A DNA stretch of 64,000 bases, from NCBI GenBank assembly GCA_004292515.1, contig RDXB01000040.1, positions 62,001-126,000 on the forward strand, given 5' to 3'. The position numbers were made by a program, and so were the translations under genes. Positions 1 through 9,070 of this stretch are shown here, piece after piece; position 1 is the stretch's first letter; the number at the start of each line of letters is the position of its first letter. The notes beneath the pieces were generated by a model. It was not told where the DNA came from. It worked only from the letters and a program-made list of their open reading frames with translations, and did not search any database. Origin of the DNA: Oscillatoriales cyanobacterium. Lineage in GTDB: Bacteria > Cyanobacteriota > Cyanobacteriia > CACIAM-69d.

Positions 1-680
1 CAGAGCCGCAATCGATCGTCCTCATAGGCCCGATCGTCCAGGGAAGTCAGGTTCAGGTGGCTGTAGCGATCGCGCAGTCGCTCGGCATAGGTGGCCAAAT
101 CGCAGCCCACCGCCGGCCCGAGCCGATCGGCCAGCAAATCCGCCGTGGCCTGTTGTCCCTCCAGCAGTTGGGCCGTCAGTTCAAATTGAGCGATCGATCG
201 CAACTCAGCCGACTCGCGGACGATCGCTTGCACCGCCGATCGATAGGCCGCCGCCACCGCCGCCCAGTCGAACCCCTCCGGCAGCGATCGCACCCCCAGC
301 TCATCCCACAACTCCGCCAAGGCGATTGGCTCGGGCGCAGTTCGCCGCAAGTTCAGTGCTTGACCCAGCAGGGCCGCTCCGTTGCGATCCTTAGTGAAAG
401 TTCTGAGCGGTTTAAAGTAGGCATCGGAGGCATAACCCAGGCGATCGAGTTCACCTTGCACCACCGCCGCAAAGGAATCGAGTGATCGACCCACGGCACG
501 CCCTTGGACGGAGAGGGGTAATTTTTGCCAAGTACCGATAATCAAGTCATCTTTGACAAAATCCTTCAGCAGATCCTTGGCGATATCTTCGGCCAAGCCG
601 CCAAGCCATTTCCGAAATGGTTCCATGGCCGGACTGGTCGCCGCTGCGGTTAACCCCCAAAATGCCAACTCGATCGCCAT
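1..680 (-). CDS. N-terminal part of a NACHT/STAND-type NTPase (3' end outside window)
   Basis: An open frame of 226 codons starts at ATG 680 and runs off the left edge without a stop. It follows an in-frame TGA and begins MAIELAFWGLTAAAT. The first 180 residues are helical and charged. Near the edge the text YAERLRDRYSHLNLTSLDD is followed by AYEDDRLRL, which is the pattern I associate with the region just before the NACHT nucleotide-binding domain of large cyanobacterial NTPases with HEAT, WD40 or pentapeptide sensors. The Walker motifs would lie outside the window, so the class is inferred. Such proteins are signalling or conflict-type ATPases; no partner can be named. An internal ATG at 627 is a possible alternative start. 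The frame itself is secure; the family is moderately sure. Confidence 0.6.
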   Translation of the reverse strand, partial: MAIELAFWGLTAAATSPAMEPFRKWLGGLAEDIAKDLLKDFVKDDLIIGTWQKLPLSVQGRAVGRSLDSFAAVVQGELDRLGYASDAYFKPLRTFTKDRNGAALLGQALNLRRTAPEPIALAELWDELGVRSLPEGFDWAAVAAAYRSAVQAIVRESAELRSIAQFELTAQLLEGQQATADLLADRLGPAVGCDLATYAERLRDRYSHLNLTSLDDRAYEDDRLRL

Positions 681-759
681 CGCTCATCTTACCCAGTGGT
701 GGCCTTGCCCGATTATGCGCGATCGGCTCCGAAATCAGCACGGCAAGATCGTTAGGCAG

Positions 760-779
760 CAAGGGGCTTAAGCCCCTTG
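760..779. repeat. Palindromic core of a family A element remnant
   Basis: A perfect 20-bp palindrome, CAAGGGGCTTAAGCCCCTTG, with flanks (GGCAAGATCGTTAGGCAG before, TTACGACGATTGG after) that resemble the interior of the complete family A copies. It lies in the 153-bp spacer between the NACHT-type gene start and the M20 gene end. The outer terminal repeats are no longer recognisable. Confidence 0.8.
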
Positions 780-833
780 TTACGACGATTGGAGCGCGGA
801 CGATGGATGATCGCCCCCCAGTAACCGATCGCC

Positions 834-2048
834 CTAGGCTGCATCAAAGGATTCGATAATCCGCAAAAACAGCTCCATCCCCATCGCCAACGCCGTTTCA
901 TCAAAATCAAAACGCGGGTGATGGTGCGGAAATGCCAGCCCTTTTTCAGGATTCGCCGCCCCCACAAAGAAATAGCAACCGGGCACTTCTTTCAGGAAAA
1001 ATGACATATCTTCGCTGCCCATCGTTTGGCAGTTTGGCACAATTCCCAAGGGTGTTTCGATCGCCGTTTCCGCCACTCGTCGCACTCGGTCGGCCGCCGC
1101 CGGATCATTAATGGTGGCGGGATAAATGCAGCGATAATCGAGTTCGTATTTTGCGCCGTGGGCCGCACAAATCCCATCGATCATCGCCGTGATTCGATCT
1201 TGAATTGCCCCTTCCAACGCCGGGTTGAAATAGCGCACTGTGCCGGTCAAAGTCGCCGTGTCTGCAATCACGTTTTTGGCGGTTCCGGCGTGAAATTCGC
1301 CCACCGTCACCACCGCCGAGTCGATCGGGTCAATGTTACGAGCCACGATGCTTTGCAGCGCCGTCACGATTTGCGCGCCCACCAGCACCGAGTCGATCGT
1401 TTGGTGGGGCATCGCGCCATGGCCGCCCCGCCCGAGAATCTTGCAGGAAAACAATTCCACCGCCGCCATCAGCGGCCCCGGCCGCACCCCGATCGTCCCT
1501 ACGGGCAGGTTATTCCAGAGGTGCAACCCAAAAATCGCATCCACATCGGGATTGCGCAACACCCCGGCTTCGATCATCGGTTTTGCGCCGCCGGGGCCCT
1601 CTTCAGCGGGCTGAAAAATTACCTTGATCGTGCCTGCCAACGATTGCCGATGCTGGGCTAAGTAATAGGCCGTGCCGAGGGCGATCGCCGTGTGCCCATC
1701 GTGGCCACAGGCGTGCATTCGGCCGTCATGGCGCGATCGGTAGTCCACCTCGTTCAGCTCTTGCACCGGCAGCGCATCCATGTCTGCCCGCAAGGCCAAG
1801 GTTGGGCCGGGGCGTGCGCCTTCGATTGTGGCGACGATGCCGGTTTGGGCAATGCCTGCTTGATAATCAATGCCCCATTCTCGCAACTTAGCTTCAATCA
1901 AAGCCGCTGTTTTGGTTTCTTGAAATCCCAACTCGGGGTATTGATGCAACTGTCGTCGCCAGGTGATCACTTGGGGCAACAGGTTCCGAACATCAAGCCG
2001 CAAACGCGATAGGTTAACACCTGGTGCAGCCGGTAAGGTGGAAATCAT
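834..2048 (-). CDS. M20 family metallo-amidohydrolase (N-acyl amino acid amidohydrolase-like)
   Basis: A 404-residue protein of the M20 peptidase family, cytosolic, predicted to hydrolyse an N-acyl or amide bond on an amino acid. Visible motifs: ALRADMDALPVQE and MHACGHDGHTAI (metal ligands), FQPAEEGPGGAKPMIEAG, GRGGHGAMPHQTID (dimerisation/lid region) and the C-terminal MGSEDMSFF and FPHHHPRFDFDE. Members include hippurate, IAA-amino acid and N-acetyl-diaminopimelate hydrolases, and the substrate cannot be told from sequence. The open frame extends upstream to 2111, but ATG 2048 (MISTLPAAPGVNLSRLRLDV) matches the family N-terminus and has a GAGGA about 12 bases upstream. It stands alone, with a family A remnant after its stop. 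Confidence 0.88.
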   Translation of the reverse strand: MISTLPAAPGVNLSRLRLDVRNLLPQVITWRRQLHQYPELGFQETKTAALIEAKLREWGIDYQAGIAQTGIVATIEGARPGPTLALRADMDALPVQELNEVDYRSRHDGRMHACGHDGHTAIALGTAYYLAQHRQSLAGTIKVIFQPAEEGPGGAKPMIEAGVLRNPDVDAIFGLHLWNNLPVGTIGVRPGPLMAAVELFSCKILGRGGHGAMPHQTIDSVLVGAQIVTALQSIVARNIDPIDSAVVTVGEFHAGTAKNVIADTATLTGTVRYFNPALEGAIQDRITAMIDGICAAHGAKYELDYRCIYPATINDPAAADRVRRVAETAIETPLGIVPNCQTMGSEDMSFFLKEVPGCYFFVGAANPEKGLAFPHHHPRFDFDETALAMGMELFLRIIESFDAA

Positions 2049-2602
2049 AGCGCCAAAATCCTCGACCAAAATTGAGTAATGATAAGCCCAATGATTGGGC
2101 GACCGATGCACGATGTCTTGATCGAAGGTAAGCCTTTCAAAACCGTTGAGATTGTTCGAGAAAGGCGCTGAGTCCGTAACAATCTGTCAGGAATTTTTGA
2201 AAGGGTTTAACTGACCCAGACTGGTGTGGCAAAGGCACTAATCCTAGCTTAGAGGCTGCTGGGCAATTCGTTAGTGAGGGCGATCGCCTAGGGGATTTTT
2301 GAAATGAAGGGAATCCCCCGCTGTAGCAGTGCGCCGGAAGGGGCGATCGCGCTACTGGGTATGGGTTGCTGGCTGTGGTGGGCGATCGAGCGGGGCGATC
2401 GGGGGTGAGTTGTCTGGAAGTCCTGCGTTGCCCAACAAATCTTGATTGATCTCGCCCAAATAGTTCAAGGATTGTGGATTTTCATCAATTTAAATCGCCA
2501 ATTTTCGCGAAAGTCCCCATTGCCACTTGCGTTGGGTTAGACCGGAGGGAACTGGGAGCCACCCTACAACTGCATTCCCTAACTGCCTGGGAGGATCGTG
2601 TC
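2049..2602. other. Intergenic region between divergent genes, nothing recognised
   Basis: A spacer of 554 bases between two genes that start in opposite directions. It contains two HIP1-like GCGATCGC sites near 2280 and 2345 and should hold the promoters of both genes. I could not pick convincing -35/-10 pairs, and see no repeat or RNA gene. Confidence 0.5.
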
Positions 2603-3091
2603 ATGATGTTACAAGCACCGCCCCCGCCCCCCATTGCCCCCAAGCAAATGAACCTGCTGCGCGTGGTGGCAGCGATGGCTTGGGCTGATGGTCATTTGGC
2701 CGATGAAGAAATTGAAGTGATGCTCGATCGCTTTAGCCAACTCTTTGGGAGTAATAGCGATCGGCAACTGAACCTTAAACAGGAACTGCGCGAATATTTG
2801 GTGCAGAATTTGCCCCTGGAAGAAGTGGTTCCCCAACTGACTAGCGATCGGGATAAGGAACTGGTTTTAGAATTGGCCTACGAGACGATCGCTGCGAGTG
2901 CGCGCACGCCCGATGAAGCGGCGATTAATGCGGATGAATCGGCGGCTTATACCAAGCTGGTGTCGCTGTTGGGGCTAGCGCCGGATGTGGTCGATCGGAT
3001 CGAATCCCGCATTCAGCAAACGGGTCAACCCAAGGGCGATTTGATTGAATTTTTGGCTCAAAAACTGTCGGAAGCGGCCGCGTTGTCGTAA
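2603..3091 (+). CDS. TerB-like (tellurite resistance fold) protein
   Basis: A 162-residue soluble all-helical protein. After a short Pro-rich start (MMLQAPPPPPIAP) the segment NLLRVVAAMAWADGHLADEEIEVMLDRF is the typical first helix pair of TerB/DjlA-like domains, in which the DGxxxxEE motif is thought to bind metal. A second acidic turn, ASARTPDEAAINADESAAY, follows. The molecular role of such proteins in cyanobacteria is unknown to me. The open frame begins at 2474, but ATG 2603 is preceded by GGGAGGA at a good distance, so the shorter form is preferred. A clear intrinsic terminator follows the stop by 40 bases, so the gene is probably monocistronic. Confidence 0.75.
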   Translation: MMLQAPPPPPIAPKQMNLLRVVAAMAWADGHLADEEIEVMLDRFSQLFGSNSDRQLNLKQELREYLVQNLPLEEVVPQLTSDRDKELVLELAYETIAASARTPDEAAINADESAAYTKLVSLLGLAPDVVDRIESRIQQTGQPKGDLIEFLAQKLSEAAALS

Positions 3092-3130
3092 GCCAAACCG
3101 TTTTCACCTCCGGTTGAAATTGCAACCTCA

Positions 3131-3172
3131 AACCGAGTGCGACCTAGTAAGGGTCAGTCACTCGGTTTTTTT
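3131..3172 (+). terminator. Rho-independent terminator of the TerB-like gene
   Basis: The stem AACCGAGTG / CACTCGGTT is extended inside by GACC / GGTC and followed by a run of seven T. It lies 40 bases after the stop of the TerB-like gene. Confidence 0.88.
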
Positions 3173-3216
3173 GTAGGAGGTTTTTTATTGATCGTTCCCA
3201 CGCAGAGCGTCAGGGG

Positions 3217-3236
3217 CAAGGGGCTTCAGCCCCTTG
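3217..3236. repeat. Palindromic core of a family A element remnant
   Basis: CAAGGGGCTTCAGCCCCTTG, the family palindrome with one central change. The right flank TTACGACGATTGGGGC and then AATCAACCG matches the interior of longer family A copies. It lies between the terminator at 3131 and the convergent end of the P-type ATPase gene. Confidence 0.8.
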
Positions 3237-3277
3237 TTACGACGATTGGGGCGTGGCCAATCAACCGTTTGCTGGTG

Positions 3278-5869
3278 TTAATCCTGATCGCCCAGCTGGA
3301 AGCCCAGGAATCGATCGAGCACGCGCGATCGCCACATATACCGCAGCAACAAACACCAACCCAGGGCGATCGCCCCCAACAATAGATAGTCGATCGGGCG
3401 CAGCAAGGTGAGTTCAAAAAACTGCCGCGTGCCGGGAATCGCCACCAGCCCCGCATAGACCCCCAGCAACGCCAGAGCCAGCAACGAATAGCGCCAATCG
3501 CCACAGAGTCGTTCCGCCGCCACCCAGGGACTGGCCGCCGGCTTCAAGAACGGCACAAGCAACAGGCCGCAAGTGACCAAAATCGTCACCAGGGCGCTAC
3601 GGGGAGTTCCCAACAGGGCATCGTTGAGGGCTACATAGTCGGCGCTGCCACTGGTGGCCTGCCAAAGGGTGGTGACTAAATAGCCCAGGTATACAGCCAG
3701 GGCGATCGGGGTGAGGGTGAGGGTGGCGGGCAGCGTAAAGTTCAGCATCGATTTGAGCACGCTGCGTTCGCGCGGTTTGCCTGGTCGCGCCCAAAGGGGA
3801 AAGCCAAAGGTCGGCAAGCCCACCGCCACGATCGTTACGACGGCACTGTGTTTGTTCAGCAGCGGGAACGTGCCTAGGACTTGCCCCGTGCAGAGAATTA
3901 GCAACGTGACGCAAAACACCCGCACCATAAACAGCTTCAGCACGTCGCGGATGCCGTTGCCGATCCGTTGTCCTTCCAAAAAGGTGTAGGGCAGGGTTTC
4001 AAAGGAATCGCCCAGCAACACGATGTCCGCCGCGCCTCGGGTGGCTTTGCTGCCGCTTTCCATGGCGATCCCCAGATTCGATTGCTTCAGCGACAGCACA
4101 TCGTTTACACCATCGCCAATCATGGCCACGTAGTTGCCCGCTTGCCGTAGGGCCATGACGAGCTTGGCTTTTTGGTCGGGGACGATCCGGCCAAAAATCG
4201 TGTTTTCGGTGGCGGCGCGGGCAAATTCGGCCTCACTCATTGCAGCTAGGTCGCTGCCGGAAATGGCGGTCAGGTTTTCGCCCAGGCCCACTCGCGCGGC
4301 GATCGCCCGGACAGTTTCGGGGTTGTCGCCGGAAATGATCTTCAGCTTGATCCCCGCTTCCGCAAAGCCCTGGAGGGTTTCGGTGACACTGGGGCGCAAT
4401 TCATCACTAAAAATCAGCAGGGCCAGGGCTTGTAGATCGCCGGGGAGGGCGGCGTTGTCGCGTTTGGCGGGCTTGGGCGGAATCGTGGCGCTGTGGGCAA
4501 ACAGCAGCACCCGGAAGCCTTGGCGGGCGGCATTGTCGGCCCGATCGCCCCAGGAGTCGGCGAGGGGCACAGCCAAACCGGCGCTGACCATTTCCGGCGC
4601 ACCCAGCACATAAAACCCGCCAAAGGCATCGCCCGTGGGCAGCGGCCCATCTTCAAAGGCGATCGCGCTCCATTTGCGGGCCGAAGAAAAGGGAATTTCG
4701 TAGCGCGGTTCGGTGCGTTCGCGGGGGTGGGCCTGGGCGATCGCCTCGCTGGTGGCGTTGCCGGAGGCGGTGCTGGCGGCATAGATCCCCAGCAAATGTT
4801 CCAGGGTGGGGCGATCGCCGTCGGGGGCAATCGGGCAAATCTCCGTCAGTTGAATCCGGTTGGCCGTGAGCGTGCCGGTCTTATCGACGCAGAGCACATC
4901 CACATTGCTGAGGGATTCCACCGCGTTGGCCTGCTGGATCAGCACACGTTTGCCCACCATCCGCACGGCCGCCAAGGCATAGGAGAGGGTGACGGTCAAA
5001 TACAATCCGCTGGGCACGAGGCCGGCAATCACGGCCGATCGCTGGATTGTGTCATTAAAGGAAATCGCCTTGGCAATGAAGCCGATCCCCACTAAAAACC
5101 AGAGGAAACAGGCGATCGCCATGAAAATCCGAATCACCAAATTCACTTCTAGTTGCAGGGGCGTGAGGATTTGGCGGAAGGTGCGGGCGCTTTCGGTCAG
5201 TTGGTAGGCCAGGCTCTCGCGGCCGACTTTTTGGGCGAGGTAATAGCCGCTACCGGTTAAACAAAATGTGCCGGAATAAACCGGCACGCCCACTTCTTTT
5301 TCGATCGCATCGGATTCGCCGGTCAACAGCGATTCATCGGCGGCCAATTCCCCCGCCACTAATTCCCCATCGACCAAAATTTGATCGCCCGATCGCAACA
5401 CCAAAATATCCCCCACCACAATTTCGCTGGGGTCAATATCTTGCTCGGTTCCTTCGCGAATCACCGCCGCTTTGGGGCGAGTCAACAGGGCAATTTCATC
5501 CAGTTTGCGCTTGGCTGCAATTTCTTGAATCGCGTTGATCACCACACTGCTGAGAATCACCGCCGCCACCAAAATGGCATCACTGAAACTGCCTAGAAAC
5601 ACAAAGACCACACTAATCGCCACAAAGACGAAATTAATGAAGGTAAAAATGTTTTCCCGCAAAATTTGGGCGTAGGAGCGGCTGGTTTTCAGCGGGACGT
5701 TGTTGCCCTGGCCGGCGGCGCGGCGCTCCAGCACTTCGCTGGGGGTGAGACCTTGGAGATGGGGCGGCAGGTTCGGGGTTTTCACGATCGAGACTGGCAA
5801 GCTAGCAGGGGCCATCATACCGGCCGCGATCGTGTCCTGGTCAGGGGATGCCTGGAAAGTGTCCTTCAA
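3278..5869 (-). CDS. Cation-transporting P-type ATPase, CtpE-like
   Basis: An 863-residue inner-membrane ion pump. Order of parts: cytosolic N-terminus ending [17 protein letters not shown], membrane pair at about residues 70-112, actuator domain with LTGES (182-186), membrane pair at about 245-305, phosphorylation motif DKTGTLT with Asp 329, nucleotide-binding domain, hinge MIGDGVNDV near 590, and six C-terminal membrane segments. The layout resembles the CtpE type, reported to carry calcium in mycobacteria, rather than heavy-metal pumps, since there is no CPx or N-terminal CxxC. The membrane 4 motif reads VPSGL where most P2-type pumps have PEGL, so a cation ligand is changed. It is divergent from the HEAT protein gene, with 74 bases between the starts. 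The ion is not known. Confidence 0.9.
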   Translation of the reverse strand: MKDTFQASPDQDTIAAGMMAPASLPVSIVKTPNLPPHLQGLTPSEVLERRAAGQGNNVPLKTSRSYAQILRENIFTFINFVFVAISVVFVFLGSFSDAILVAAVILSSVVINAIQEIAAKRKLDEIALLTRPKAAVIREGTEQDIDPSEIVVGDILVLRSGDQILVDGELVAGELAADESLLTGESDAIEKEVGVPVYSGTFCLTGSGYYLAQKVGRESLAYQLTESARTFRQILTPLQLEVNLVIRIFMAIACFLWFLVGIGFIAKAISFNDTIQRSAVIAGLVPSGLYLTVTLSYALAAVRMVGKRVLIQQANAVESLSNVDVLCVDKTGTLTANRIQLTEICPIAPDGDRPTLEHLLGIYAASTASGNATSEAIAQAHPRERTEPRYEIPFSSARKWSAIAFEDGPLPTGDAFGGFYVLGAPEMVSAGLAVPLADSWGDRADNAARQGFRVLLFAHSATIPPKPAKRDNAALPGDLQALALLIFSDELRPSVTETLQGFAEAGIKLKIISGDNPETVRAIAARVGLGENLTAISGSDLAAMSEAEFARAATENTIFGRIVPDQKAKLVMALRQAGNYVAMIGDGVNDVLSLKQSNLGIAMESGSKATRGAADIVLLGDSFETLPYTFLEGQRIGNGIRDVLKLFMVRVFCVTLLILCTGQVLGTFPLLNKHSAVVTIVAVGLPTFGFPLWARPGKPRERSVLKSMLNFTLPATLTLTPIALAVYLGYLVTTLWQATSGSADYVALNDALLGTPRSALVTILVTCGLLLVPFLKPAASPWVAAERLCGDWRYSLLALALLGVYAGLVAIPGTRQFFELTLLRPIDYLLLGAIALGWCLLLRYMWRSRVLDRFLGFQLGDQD

Positions 5870-5943
5870 CTGGGTTAATCAACAGTCTGCTTAAATGGTC
5901 TCGAACCAGTTGGCATTACAAGTTCGCTCCACAGGTTGGGTTT

Positions 5944-6933
5944 ATGGGTTTTGCAGTGTTTGGATCATTGATTTTGGGAGTCGTCATTGGTGGCGCGATC
6001 GCCTGGTACTTGTTGCAGCAGCGTTTGGCCGATCTCGATCGCCAGCACAAGCAGCAGCTCGATCGCCTGCGCCAAGGCCTAGAGCAGGATTTTGAAATCC
6101 AGAAGCAGACCGCTCGAAAAAATTTCGATCGGGAACTGCAAGCCCTGCAAGCACAACTGGATCAACTCAAGGCGCGATCGACCGCCCCCAGTCCGGCCCC
6201 GAGTGCGGCGGCTCCGGCCCCAACGCCCGCACCCACGCCCGCACCTGCACCCACAACAACGGCGGCCAAGCTGCCTGATCCTTGGGGAGGTGTCACGGCG
6301 GCTCCGGTGGCAGCAGCGCCGATCCCGACTCCGGCTCCTGAACCGATCGCCACGCCGGAACCCGGGCCGATCGCCGCGCCTGAACCTGCACCTGCACCAA
6401 TCCCCGAACCCGAACCGATCGCCCCGCCGGAACCCGAACCGATCGCCACGCCGGAACCTGCACCTGCACCTGCACCAATCCCCGAACCCGAACCGATCGC
6501 CACGCCGGAACCCGAACCTGAACCTGCACCTGCACCAACTCCCGAACCCGAACCGATCGCGATTGTTGCGCCGATTGCTGAACCTGTCGCCAGCATCAGT
6601 GCGGCTCCCAGCCCCTTAGCACAGGTAGCGAGCTTGGCAGCGCGGGTGCGATCGCTTGGTCAACGGGCCGAAGCGCGATCGCCCATTGCCGAGTTGTGCA
6701 CCTTCGCCAGCCACCCCGATCCGCAATTGCGAGCAAGCGCGATCGCCGCCCTCGCCCCCATCAGCAGCCCAGAAGTGTTGGAACTGCTGCAAAAAGCCCT
6801 CCACGATGCAGCGCCAACGGTCGTGCAAGCCGCTGCCAAAGCACTCGATCGCTACAAGGCACACCCCCCGATCGCCCCGAGCTTGCCGGAACCCACCTTA
6901 CCCGCCAACGGCAGCCCCCAAAAGTCCTCGTGA
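5944..6933 (+). CDS. Membrane-anchored protein with coiled coil, Pro/Ala/Glu linker and HEAT-like repeats
   Basis: A 329-residue protein with four parts: one N-terminal membrane helix ([20 protein letters not shown]), a coiled coil of about 60 residues rich in Q, L, D and R, a long low-complexity linker (about residues 80-215) built from [15 protein letters not shown]-type units, and a C-terminal stretch of HEAT-like helices ([15 protein letters not shown] and [13 protein letters not shown]). The linker could span periplasm or wall, or hold the HEAT scaffold away from the membrane. Function unknown. The longest frame starts at 5848 inside the start of the ATPase gene, but ATG 5944 directly precedes the membrane helix and leaves a normal divergent spacer. 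Confidence 0.7.
   Translation: MGFAVFGSLILGVVIGGAIAWYLLQQRLADLDRQHKQQLDRLRQGLEQDFEIQKQTARKNFDRELQALQAQLDQLKARSTAPSPAPSAAAPAPTPAPTPAPAPTTTAAKLPDPWGGVTAAPVAAAPIPTPAPEPIATPEPGPIAAPEPAPAPIPEPEPIAPPEPEPIATPEPAPAPAPIPEPEPIATPEPEPEPAPAPTPEPEPIAIVAPIAEPVASISAAPSPLAQVASLAARVRSLGQRAEARSPIAELCTFASHPDPQLRASAIAALAPISSPEVLELLQKALHDAAPTVVQAAAKALDRYKAHPPIAPSLPEPTLPANGSPQKSS
6181..6580 (+). repeat. Coding tandem repeats (Pro-Glu/Pro-Ala linker)
   Basis: Imperfect repeats of 12 to 30 bases, such as CCCGAACCGATCGCC and CCTGCACCTGCACC, encode the [12 protein letters not shown] linker of the gene at 5944-6933. They keep frame throughout. The strong internal similarity makes this a likely site of length variation between strains. 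Confidence 0.75.
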
Positions 6934-7249
6934 TCGCCCCGTAGTTGGGTCGAGATCTCGCCTGAGGATTGCCGAAAACCCTGACTGAAAACCCTGACTA
7001 AGGGGCGCGCCATCCACTGGTGTGCCCCTTAATGTTTTGGGGACTGATTCAGGATTAGCCAAAACCCCGATCCCTAGCCCCACTCCCAAACGGGGCGAGG
7101 GGAACTGGAACAACGGGAAGAGGGGCAATTTGGGATGTTCCATCAGTCCTGTTTTTCGGATTGTGATCAGTATCAATCAGACAGTACAGGGTATTGCATA
7201 TAACCCATTGGGTACAATTTGCCACTGAAGAGATTCTCAGATTCTGACT
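6934..7249. other. Spacer upstream of the RTX protease gene
   Basis: A spacer of 316 bases. 7064-7115 has the inverted C-rich/G-rich text CCCTAGCCCC..GGGGCGAGGGG common in cyanobacterial spacers. A possible -10 box (TACAAT, 7213-7218) lies 32 bases before the protease start, but no -35 box stands at normal spacing. Confidence 0.4.
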
Positions 7250-8884
7250 ATGTTGATCGCTCAATCTCCCTTGGATCGGATTGCCAGTTCACCGCTGCCC
7301 AACCTGTCGCTACAATCGCTGCTCAAAACTCGCCCCTCAGCCTGTGGATGTAGCCAATGTTTAGTGGAGTCCGCCTCAGAACGGGTCGATCGGGCCACCC
7401 TGCCCACCAAAGCCCTGCCCCTGAGCGGCAATGAAATCACCGATGCTTTGTTGGCGGTACGCAATGACCCCAACCTAACGCGATCGTGGAACGTGGCTCC
7501 CGGCGGCACAATTACCTACAGTTTTCCAACCAATGCAACGGGCCAAGCCCTGTCCTCCGTGGTTAACGGGCAGGTGGTCAACCCATCGGAAGTGTCAGAC
7601 GCAATTAAAAACTCGGTGCGGCAGATTTTTCAAAACTATGCCCAAGTCATACCGATCAATTTTCAGGAAGTGCCAGATTCCAGTGACAGCACCATTCGGA
7701 TTTCCTTTGGTGAATCCACAGCTTCCTCCAGCTTTCTGGCCTTTGCCTACTTTCCCGCCTCGACCTATGGCGGTCAGATGTTTTTAAGTGCTAATGCCAA
7801 CAGTGATCCCGAGTTTTTTGCTAAAGGGCCGGGCAGCCCTGGCTATGGCACGATGATTCACGAAATTGGCCACGCGATGGGTCTCAAACACCCCTACGAA
7901 TATCGCAACACCACGGAAGATGCGGAAATTGAAGAAATTCCCGATGGCATTTTCTTGCCCCCCGAGCTAGACCATCGCCACAACACGGTCATGTCCTATA
8001 ACGGGCGCGACTTCCAGGGACGGCAAAACGCCCAAACCCTAATGGGCTACGACATCCAAGCCCTGCAATATTTGTATGGCGTGAATCGCAATTTCCGATC
8101 GGGAAATGAGGTTTACCAATGGGATGCCAACTCGTTTTTGGCCGTTGAAGCAATTTGGGACGGGGGTGGTGTAGACACGATGGAAATGGTGTTGCTGCCG
8201 GAAACAGACAGCTATCTTTTTGATTTGAATCCCGGTGGTTTGCTGACCACCCAAACGGGTCGCCAGGGTCGGTTCTTTGGGGAATATCCCAGTAATGAAC
8301 CGCTTTATCCGATGTTCGATCGCGGTAAGTCGATCGCCCCAGGTACGATCCTCGAAAACATCTATAGCACCAGCGGTAGTGATGAGGTGATTGGCAATGG
8401 GGTGAATAACCTGATCCTGACGCGGCGGGGCAACGACAACGCCCGAGGTGGCCCCGGCGATGACACCGTGTGGGGCGGCCGGGACAACGACTTGCTGAAT
8501 GGCGATGATGGCAACGACCAGCTCAACGGCAATCTTGGCTTCGACACGGTGATCGGCGGCAATGGCAATGACCAGCTCAACGGTGGCCGGGATGATGATC
8601 AGTTGTTCGGTGAGGCGGGGGATGATTTGCTCTCGGGGGACTTGGGCAATGACACCCTGACGGGCGGCGCTGGGGCCGATCGCTTTGTGTTGGGGCCGGG
8701 CGCGGGGCAAGATGCAATTTTGGATTTTGCGACGGGGATCGATCGCATCCAACTGAATGGCGGCTTGACCCGTGAGGCGATCGCCCTGGCGGCCCAAGGC
8801 GGATCGACCTTGGTGCAAATCGCCAGCAGTGGCGAAATCCTGGCCAGCGTCACCGGGGCGATCGCCCTGGGTGATTTCCTCTAA
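7250..8884 (+). CDS. Secreted M10-type metalloprotease with RTX calcium-binding repeats (serralysin-like)
   Basis: A 544-residue protein. The zinc motif HEIGHAMGLKHP begins at residue 204 (HExxHxxGxxH), and the Met-turn TVMSYNG follows at about residue 248, as in metzincins. Residues about 385-480 are glycine/aspartate nonapeptide repeats (GNDQLNGNLGFDTVIGGNG, GDDLLSGDLGNDTLTGGAG) that fold with calcium outside the cell. The short C-terminal domain (DAILDFATGIDRIQL) matches type I secretion signals. No Sec signal peptide is present, which agrees with export by a type I system; the transporter is not in this window. Likely an extracellular protease. The start at ATG 7250 has only a weak ribosome-binding site. 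Confidence 0.92.
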   Translation: MLIAQSPLDRIASSPLPNLSLQSLLKTRPSACGCSQCLVESASERVDRATLPTKALPLSGNEITDALLAVRNDPNLTRSWNVAPGGTITYSFPTNATGQALSSVVNGQVVNPSEVSDAIKNSVRQIFQNYAQVIPINFQEVPDSSDSTIRISFGESTASSSFLAFAYFPASTYGGQMFLSANANSDPEFFAKGPGSPGYGTMIHEIGHAMGLKHPYEYRNTTEDAEIEEIPDGIFLPPELDHRHNTVMSYNGRDFQGRQNAQTLMGYDIQALQYLYGVNRNFRSGNEVYQWDANSFLAVEAIWDGGGVDTMEMVLLPETDSYLFDLNPGGLLTTQTGRQGRFFGEYPSNEPLYPMFDRGKSIAPGTILENIYSTSGSDEVIGNGVNNLILTRRGNDNARGGPGDDTVWGGRDNDLLNGDDGNDQLNGNLGFDTVIGGNGNDQLNGGRDDDQLFGEAGDDLLSGDLGNDTLTGGAGADRFVLGPGAGQDAILDFATGIDRIQLNGGLTREAIALAAQGGSTLVQIASSGEILASVTGAIALGDFL

Positions 8885-8950
8885 ACACGCAAGACCTCAA
8901 GGCCGGCTCCAGCGCTGGGTATTGCGATCGCGATTCTGCAACGATGATTA

Positions 8951-8999
8951 ATCCAGGGAAATCAATCCAGGGAAATCAATCCAGGGAAATCAATCCAGG
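8951..8999. repeat. 14-bp tandem repeat, 3.5 copies
   Basis: ATCCAGGGAAATCA is repeated perfectly at 8951-8964, 8965-8978 and 8979-8992, followed by half a unit. It lies just before the LD-carboxypeptidase coding sequence. The unit length is not a multiple of three, so changes in copy number shift the frame between ATG 8944 and the gene. Confidence 0.95.
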
Positions 9000-9070
9000 A
9001 CGCAATCTGTCAGTGGCCGCAGCCTCTGGAGCCGGGCGATCGGGTTTGGGCCATTGCGCCCAGCGGCCCC

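Noticed and set aside
57-485. A 142-codon plus-strand open frame at the left edge
   Set aside because: It is antisense to the NACHT-type gene, its translation is Arg/Gln-rich without any motif, and the minus strand has a long, motif-bearing frame with normal codon use.
4493-5095. A 200-codon plus-strand frame across the P-type ATPase gene
   Set aside because: It is antisense to conserved ATPase text and has no recognisable domain.
6162-6596. Gly/Ala/Ser-rich minus-strand frame of 144 codons
   Set aside because: It is the antisense of the Pro/Glu repeat linker. Repeats of GGC/GTC-type words produce such frames automatically.
8951-8999. CRISPR-like array
   Set aside because: The repeats are contiguous with no spacers. 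The same applies to the tandem repeats at 18163, 33231 and 58829. No cas genes are present.
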